From Eleusine coracana subsp. coracana (taxonomy: Eukaryota > Streptophyta > Magnoliopsida > Poales > Poaceae), in the NCBI GenBank assembly GCA_032690845.1, contig CM064417.1:12120501-12184500 (forward strand): a stretch of DNA of 64,000 nt. Reading direction: 5' to 3'. Numbering within the stretch: the stretch's first letter is position 1; each line of letters opens with the position of its first letter. The notes under the pieces were generated by a model, which was not told the origin of the DNA, did no database searches, and saw nothing but the letters and a program-made list of their open reading frames with translations. Both the position numbers and the translations under genes were made by a program. Positions 57,892 to 64,000 of the stretch are shown here, piece after piece.

Positions 57892-58860
57892 ATGGAGGCT
57901 CTGTGGATGGGCTCGTGTGACTGGCCAGCAGCAATAACAGCGGCGACCATCAGCGAAGAAGAAGACGATGCGGCAGTGGAGCTCCGGCGAGGCCCGTGGA
58001 CAGAGGATGAGGACGCGGTGCTGTCCAACTACGTGGCGGCGCACGGCGAGGGCCGGTGGAACGAGCTGGCGGTGGCCGCGGGGCTGCGGCGCACGGGCAA
58101 GAGCTGCCGTCTCCGGTGGCTCAACTACCTCCGCCCCGGAGTGCGGCGCGGGGACTTCGCCCCGGGGGAGCAGCTGCTCATCCTCGACCTCCACTCGCGG
58201 TGGGGCAACCGGTGGGCCAAGATCGCGGCGCAGCTCCCCGGGCGCACGGACAACGAGGTCAAGAACTACTGGCGGACGCGGGTGCAGAAGCACGCCAAGC
58301 AGCTCGGCTGCGACGTCGGGAGCAGGCGGTTCCACGACGTCGTCAGGCACCACTGGATGCCGCGCCTCGTCGAGAGGATCCACGCCGATGCCGCCGCCGC
58401 CGCCGCCGTCGACGACGTCGTCTCCTCTCACAGGCCTGCGACGACGACGATGGCCTCCGAGCCATCCATACCGGCGGGATGCCACGCTGCATCTTCGTCA
58501 AGCAACTACGGGAGCCGTGTTGTTGTCAAACCGTGCGCGTCGCCGGAGGCGTCGTGCGTGACCACCGGGCCGTCGTCATCGTCGGAGTCGTCGCACGGAG
58601 CACATCAGTTCCAGACGAACAGTCCGACCATGGCCAGCACGGGGGCAGCTGCTGGTTACTGGTCGTCAACGGAGCAATGCCACAACGCCGGTATCGGGAG
58701 TGGTGACGACATGTTCGACGGGAGCTGGTCGGAGCTTCTTGCCCGCGCCAGCTACCATGACGAGGCCGATTCTACCGGACTGCACGACTTCGATGGATTG
58801 GGCGAAACTGTGGACAACTTCTGGAGTTTGGACGACATCTCGCTGCAACAGTTATGCTGA
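57892..58860 (+). CDS. R2R3-MYB transcription factor, subgroup 20 (MYB78/MYB108-like)
   Basis: A nuclear DNA-binding regulator; subgroup 20 members respond to jasmonate, abscisic acid, phosphate and stress. The single exon encodes 322 residues from the ATG at 57892 (MEALWMGSCDW). R2 covers about residues 33-83 (RRGPWTEDEDAVL to CRLRWLNYLRP). R3 covers about residues 86-135, with the usual replacement of the first Trp (DFAPGEQ) and then SRWGNRWAKIAAQLPGRTDNEVKNYW. The extension WRTRVQKHAKQLGCDV followed by WMPRLVERI is the subgroup 20 signature. The rest is Ser/Ala-rich and ends in an acidic stretch with FWSLDDISLQQLC, plausibly the activation region. Most R2R3-MYB genes have introns in the MYB domain; none is needed here. 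I do not assign an individual paralogue. Confidence 0.96.
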   Translation: MEALWMGSCDWPAAITAATISEEEDDAAVELRRGPWTEDEDAVLSNYVAAHGEGRWNELAVAAGLRRTGKSCRLRWLNYLRPGVRRGDFAPGEQLLILDLHSRWGNRWAKIAAQLPGRTDNEVKNYWRTRVQKHAKQLGCDVGSRRFHDVVRHHWMPRLVERIHADAAAAAAVDDVVSSHRPATTTMASEPSIPAGCHAASSSSNYGSRVVVKPCASPEASCVTTGPSSSSESSHGAHQFQTNSPTMASTGAAAGYWSSTEQCHNAGIGSGDDMFDGSWSELLARASYHDEADSTGLHDFDGLGETVDNFWSLDDISLQQLC

Positions 58861-60120
58861 GGAGTGAGGTGTTCCATACGGCTGACGTACTGTGTTACTC
58901 ACGCTAGTAAAAAAATTGTTTGACGATACCAAGTACAATTTGTTTGTGACCATACAATAATTTTTATTATGATGAAGTATAATTTTAGTTCACCAGTGTT
59001 ATTGTCCTACATTAATGAAAGTGTCTGGGGAGAGTTTATTCCATGAATCCCAAGTTATTTGTAGGATTAGCTGATTCACTATTGATTAATCATCACATTT
59101 TTTTTTCAGAAATGAGGTAACATATCATGAGAACCTAGTATATAGTGATACAAGATACCCCGCCCGCCATGTTAATTAAGAAGATAGAATCTTACCTCTA
59201 AACAAAAAAGAAGAAAGAACACAAAACTCAATTCATGAGCAAGATATAACATATGTCATGTGTCTGAATAACTAGACAAATAAACGAGGATAACCTATCA
59301 GAATTTTATTTTGATGTTTTCAAAAGTGTTGTGTCATCTAAAATATTTTAAAACTATAATAAATATATAATGTGTATAATACATGGCTTCATTTTCATGT
59401 TTTATTGCACCTAATTCAATGCTTTTCCTTGATTGTCTATAGGATAAAATAGAACTCTTCTCCTCCAATGCTAATGTCAGTGTTTTAAATCTAGGTAACC
59501 ACATATCCAGTTTCATCTAGATAAAACTCCTCTCGTCTCTTCTTTATAACTTCTTTGTCATATCATCAAAATTGCTTATATGGCACCTTATTTAGTAAAA
59601 ATAAAATACAATTTGAAGTAGCTTTGGTTGTTAGATCACGAGCAACTCGCTTATTGAAACTATATTTTTATAGAAATATTTATTAGTAGATCCAGTTGAT
59701 TAAAATGTATCAATATATTGGTCGTTTTCAATGTCACAAACAAAAGAAATAAGTCAAATGAATTTCATAATATCTAGACATCTGCAACCTAAATATGGCC
59801 CAAATAATAAGTTCTTTTTGTTTGGAAGAACAAATTAGGTTCTTTGTGATGAAATCAACCTATCTGGGTTTAAGTATCAGATTTTTCATATTTATGTAAT
59901 TATGGTTAATTAATTTTTCACTGAAAGACATCCGTCAATAGAGAGGTGTACTTGGTGGCATCATGAATCTTATGATCAAACCAACCCACTTTTTTGAAGA
60001 TGCTCAAAAAGGTAGGACGTACGTATATGTTTATAGGGATGTGTAATCGTGTTTGTTTATGAGTATCCACGTCTGCACTATATCACAGTTTTTCAGTTCT
60101 CTTTCATTTTCTGAGGCAAC
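58861..60120. other. AT-rich intergenic sequence
   Basis: Starts with the MYB 3' UTR. I see no coding frame, RNA gene or clean element. Confidence 0.4.
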
Positions 60121-60123
60121 TTA

Positions 60124-60870
60124 GGTTATGTTTGGATTCCTCTAGTTTTCAATAAACCAGGTTATAGAAAATTGAAGATCTCCAAACATGTCAGTTTATT
60201 GTATGGTTCCTACTATGGCTCCTTTGTAACGCAGGAATATAAAACGTAGGAATAGGAAAAATCATAGGAATAGTAAAAGAATCAAAATGTAAAGCAGAGG
60301 ATTAGAAAACACAGAAAATTTTCCTAAGAAGTCATTTGGATGAGACACAGGAAAAACACAACAATCATAAGAATTATGTTAAGTAAATAATAAATGAAAC
60401 TGTTTTTAATAAGTCGATGTCCTTTCATACATCAGTGAGAGCTAATGACCCAGCGATGCCTCGATCCTACGCAAACAGGTGAAACAATGAGGTTGGAGTG
60501 GATGTGTTCTTTCCTGTAAAATTCCTCCAAAATTAGCATCGAAGAAAACTTTCCTCCGTTTTTCCTATGCGTCATTCCTACGAAACAAAGAGATGTACAG
60601 TGGATATTTCTATAGGATTCCGAATCCTATACCTTTTCTACGTTTTTCCTCCAATCCAAAGGAGGCCTAATCAGTCTATCAGTTTCTAAAATCAAGAATC
60701 TATCTCAACCTACTTAATATCATATTTTGACCATCAACTATTTAAAAAGTTAGTTTCTAGATTTTAGAAACAAGATCCAAACAACCTGACATATATTTTT
60801 TTTCAAACCAGTTTTTTAAAACTATAAAAAATCTAGTTTTTAAGAAACTAAAACTCATCCAAACAAGGCC
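60124..60870. mobile_element. Tourist/Harbinger-type MITE (outer), interrupted by another
   Basis: The left terminus GGTTATGTTTGGAT pairs with the right terminus, whose reverse complement is GGCCTTGTTTGGATGAG. The target duplication TTA lies at 60121-60123 and 60871-60873. Removing the inner element leaves an AT-rich MITE of about 296 bp. Confidence 0.75.
60217..60667. mobile_element. MITE nested in the outer element
   Basis: The left end GGCTCCTTTGTAACGCAGGAA and the right end, in reverse, GGCCTCCTTTGGATTGGAGGAA form imperfect terminal repeats. Flanks are TAT and TAA, so the duplication is not exact. The terminus matches the MITE at 5067-5459. Inside are many CATAGGA/TCCTA-type words. Confidence 0.65.
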
Positions 60871-60873
60871 TTA

Positions 60874-62359
60874 AGCTGTCTAAACTGATTGGTACCTTCT
60901 TGCTTTGTATCCTTCCATTCTTACATCAGGACAACAATTTTAGAATCAATTTTAAATTAAAGTTGCTGTCCTAATTTAATTACATTAATTTCTTTTCTGC
61001 TATTATAAACAAAGTGATTGTAGCAAATAAATTTGATGAGTTAAAACATGATTAATATGTCATCCTACATCTGCTGCCGCCGCCAGCTAGGCTGTTTGTG
61101 CGTGGCAAATCCTGGTGAATGACAGCTCTCAACAGGAGGTCAAATCCAGTCTTCCATGACCTGGTCAAACGTTGGTCGCGGGTCGTCAACAGTCTTAGAT
61201 GGTCCGCATGAATACTTGACGTAGGCAGCCACTTTGGCCCCACGTGCTTGATACCCCGGCACCTCATTTTTTCTTGCTCTGATCACTTTATTCATTAATC
61301 ACAAGTGTCCCTGGACCACCGAAAGTTAACTAAACGCGCATACGAAAAGCAGGTGCGATCTTGGCCGTCCAGACCATGGAGGCATGGAGATAACGACTGC
61401 TATGTAACTCAACTAACTGGAATGTGTTACGTCACTCGTGGCTGGAGGGAAGCACCTTTCGCACCCACTATTCCGACAGGGTCGGGCAGCGACTTTTTTT
61501 TTTTTAACAGATTACTTGTATTTTAGGTTTTTTTTATATACCCATCCATAAATACTTTTATTTCAGTGTAACACCTATAAGTTACACTTAGTTTTTATAT
61601 ATGCACTTGGCAACTTTGAGCAGCTATTATGCCTCCTGTTTAACTTTTAACATTGATCCACATGTTTCAACTTAGAGTGATTATCATCTGGATGAATGTA
61701 GCATCACCAAATTTTATTTGATTATTATCATCAATAGTGTGAAAATTTATGTAGGATGCTATGAGATGTTACGAGCAAAGTAGAGGGGTTAAATCTTAAG
61801 TTTTAAGATATTTGTATGATTCAAATAATATTATAAGTAACTTAGTTATAATAAACTATTTAGAGCTGTATCGGATGCTTGTCAAGAGTCATGTTGGTCA
61901 ATCAAAATTATCAGGGAGGTATATGAGAACTACGTGTAACTTGTAAGTGTTAGACTAAAATAAAAGTACTTGTAGGTAAGTATATAAAAACTCCACTAAC
62001 ATATAGATGTTTTTTTTGCAATTTTCATTTTTTAATTAAACATAATACAAACACAAATAGTCACATATATGCATGAGTAATTCACAAAAAAAAAAAAACT
62101 ATGCACGTGTACTCATCTCTATGAGCCATATCGAGAGAGAGATCTTGTTCAAATCTAAGATCCAGGCTATTTAAACCTACAAGCTGTTTTTTGATTCTAA
62201 GACGGCAAGAGCACTTGTAACAAGATGAAGACACCATTTTCAATTGTTGGCGGGGGCAGCTCTGCTGATAATAGGCATATGCAATGGATGAAATGAGACT
62301 TGGACCAAAAGCGGCGCGAGGTATGACTTTCAAATATCTGACGCTTGTTAACAAGGCAA
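60874..62359. other. intergenic sequence
   Basis: No gene is supported. A 65-70 bp inverted repeat lies within it (61526-61996). The end abuts the A tail of the right-hand LINE. Confidence 0.4.
61526..61996. repeat. inverted repeat, probable MITE
   Basis: The arm at about 61526-61590 (with ATACTTTTATTTCAGTGTAACA) matches the reverse complement of about 61934-61996 with the same word order. No clean target duplication was found, so the ends are approximate. Confidence 0.55.
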
Positions 62360-62387
62360 TTTTTTTTGAGGTGGAAATGACTTTCTA

Positions 62388-64000
62388 TTAAACACCTGCT
62401 CCAGGCAAATCGCCGGAGACAAGAGACATTACAAACTCTGGGGCTTGGCTCATGAACATGCACCCATCAGAGGCCGAACCATGCGCTCCAAAGGAGGCAA
62501 GTGAGTCTGCTATCTTATTACCATAATAATAAAAAGGGCCTGTAGCGGCTGTTGAAAAAGCACTGTAGCAGCGGACAGGCCACCCCGCCGCTACGCAAAC
62601 GCAGCTATAAATATGTGTTTATAGCGGCGGGTGGTCTGTCGCTTAAATAAACCGCCGCTACAGACACATTATTAGCGGCGGTTGAAGATGTCAATCGCCA
62701 CTATTGTTAGCCATTAGTAGCGGCGGTTGACATCATCAACCGCTGCTACTGTTGGCTATTAGTAGCGGCGGTTGATAATATCAACTGCTGCTATTTGTTA
62801 TTTTCCAAAAAAATAAATAAATGAGAGAATTATCTTTGACAAGATACCTCATCTTGAGGCACGAAATCAGGATCCGGACTCGCCAATTGACGTTCCTTTG
62901 GTAGTGGAGGATGTGGATCTTCTGGTTCTTCTCAGTGTTCGCTTGATCCTTCATCGTCTGAAGATAACCTCGCTTATGAGTGCGCCTTGAGGGCGTCTGT
63001 AGCGGCGGCTCACACCGCGGCAGGCCCCCCTAGCCTCTGTAACGACGGCTCACTTTGGGCCGCGCCGCTACGGCCTTTGGGCTGCCGTCGCTACAGAGCC
63101 TATTTGTGGTAGTGTACATTCTCTATGGAAAACTCACAGTACAACAATCAAAGTGACTCTGCATTACATTCTTAATCTTCTGAAAAAGGTAACTAATAAG
63201 GCTCCTGCCCATGTCATCCGAGTTCAGCGCAACACCCAGCGTGGCCGCATTAGTTTGCAAGATCACATTTTCGATGCCTAACTCCTCCGCTCGCTCCAGA
63301 CACCACAGTGCGGCCACCGCTTCAGCATGAAGGGCTGATGACATATTGTCAAGTTTGCCAGCTCTCCCTTCCAGGAATTGACCTCGATCATCTCTTGCAA
63401 CGAAACACCAACCACCACTTTTCTCTATTTGGTTAAAGGCTGCATCAGAATTCAATTTGTAGAACCCAACAGGCGGTGGTATCCATTTACGATCTCTCGT
63501 TGCTCTTTTGGCTCCCCCTCCCTACCCAAGCACATTTTCGAATTCTTCCTGGTTCATAATTACTGACTTGCACACCTCATGACAGCTGGTACTCCTCTCC
63601 TCAGCATTTTGTTTGTTGCTCGCACCCCACCATTTCCTAAGCAGGATGAAAACCTTTAGCTGCAGCTCACTCTTTAGCTTCCAAATTTTCTTGATCACCT
63701 CGTTCCCTGATCTGCAGTGCTCCAGCTGCTCTCGGACCTGTTCCAAGTCAGCTCCTTCCAGCATTCACGCACCTTCTTGCACTTGAAAAAGTAGTGACCA
63801 CAGTCCTCATCCAATCTTGTACACACCGGGCACAAGGTGTCAAGTTTGACTCCCCTTCTCGCTATGTCCCGCTTAACCGGGAAAATGTTGTATGCAAATT
63901 GCCAGAGAAACATTTTTAGTTTGTTTGGGCCTGCTACTTGCCACAGCTTGTGCCACGCGAATCGCTTCTTGGTGTACTCAGGATCTGACGTGGAGGCATC
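62388..64000 (-). pseudogene. LINE ORF2 C-terminal part (zf-RVT and RNase H), interrupted
   Basis: From the right edge leftwards, WHKLWQVAGPNKLKMFLWQF begins the zf-RVT module (to about 63740), with the zinc-binding pattern CPVCTRLDEDCGHYFFKC. After a +1/-1 shift near 63740 and a stop at 63522, the RNase H-like domain continues. It includes WIPPPVGFYKLNSDAAF, GWCFVARDDRGQFLEGRAG and SALHAEAVAALWCLE. It is cut by the CACTA element at 63114 and resumes at 62518 with IADSLASFGAHG, ending in SLVSGDLPGAGV and a TAA. The stop, the frameshift and the insertion make it non-functional. Confidence 0.85.
62522..63114. mobile_element. non-autonomous CACTA (En/Spm) element, 593 bp, inside the LINE
   Basis: Read in reverse, the right end begins CACTACCACAAATAGG. 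The left end, CATAATAATAAAAAGGGCCT, is a degenerate match, and both continue into CTGTAGCG. The 3-bp duplication TAC lies at 62519-62521 and 63115-63117. Removing the element restores the LINE sequence. Subterminal repeats of TAGCGGCGGTTGA and their complements (62660-62800, and GTAGCGGCG near 62998) are typical of transposase-binding arrays. No transposase is present. Confidence 0.85.

Larger units (their letters stand above)
62360..64000 (-). mobile_element. LINE, 3' part, minus strand, runs off right edge and is split by a CACTA element
   Basis: On the minus strand the element ends in an A tract (T run 62360-62367) after the ORF2 stop at 62388-62390. Upstream are RNase H and zf-RVT segments that continue to the window edge. 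The body is interrupted by the CACTA element at 62522-63114. The 5' part and the far target duplication lie outside the window. Confidence 0.85.

Noticed and set aside
62640..62800. Possible CRISPR-like spaced repeats (TAGCGGCGGTTGA)
   Set aside because: The spacing and inverted copies fit CACTA subterminal repeats in a plant genome; no CRISPR context exists.

Overview
This window is nuclear DNA from a flowering plant, and almost certainly a grass (Poaceae). Genes are split by GT-AG introns. Coding exons are very GC-rich (polygalacturonase, beta-xylosidase, MYB), intergenic DNA is AT-rich, and the spacers carry many small grass-type transposons: Stowaway, Tourist/Harbinger, MULE, hAT, CACTA, LINE and SINE. 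No bacterial, organellar or viral gene blocks are visible. I infer a panicoid-type grass (sorghum/Setaria-like), but the exact species cannot be read from the sequence alone.

Layout. 1-0.85 kb: an open minus-strand frame running off the left edge, resembling the tail of a plant LINE ORF1. 2.06-5.46 kb: a 1.1-kb Mutator-like element with a perfect 9-bp target duplication, then two abutting Harbinger-type elements that share one TAA. 6.27-12.81 kb: a full-length but dead L1-type LINE with a 14-bp target duplication. 12.9-16.9 kb: a GSK3/SHAGGY-like kinase gene (12 coding exons), whose likely TATA box lies inside a small transposon-like insertion. 17.8-20.9 kb: the nuclear gene for mitochondrial ribosomal protein L15 (4 exons), with a short upstream ORF. 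24.2-25.9 kb: a secreted GH28 polygalacturonase (2 exons). 26-36.6 kb: intergenic DNA with a Stowaway element, a SINE, a very short A/T insertion and a long poly-C run. 36.7-39.4 kb: a secreted GH3 beta-D-xylosidase (2 exons). 39.4-45.7 kb: intergenic, with one GGGTGC-rich inverted-repeat element. 45.7-48.6 kb: a WAT1/UMAMIT-type (nodulin MtN21/EamA) transporter (6 exons). 50.7-53.5 kb: a decayed hAT element with an 8-bp target duplication. 55.0-55.6 kb: a foldback MULE-type element. 57.7-58.9 kb: a single-exon R2R3-MYB of the MYB78/MYB108 (subgroup 20) type. 60.1-60.9 kb: one MITE nested in another. 62.36 kb to the right edge: the 3' part of a second LINE on the minus strand, split by a 593-bp CACTA element.

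All six recognisable host genes are on the plus strand. They do not form an operon or an obvious pathway. Two (polygalacturonase and beta-xylosidase) are secreted cell-wall enzymes. The others are a signalling kinase, a mitochondrial ribosomal protein, a membrane transporter and a transcription factor. I found no convincing new biological system. The most useful non-routine results are exact transposon boundaries from target-site duplications, an insertion that appears to supply the kinase gene's core promoter, and the tandem duplication at the xylosidase core promoter.
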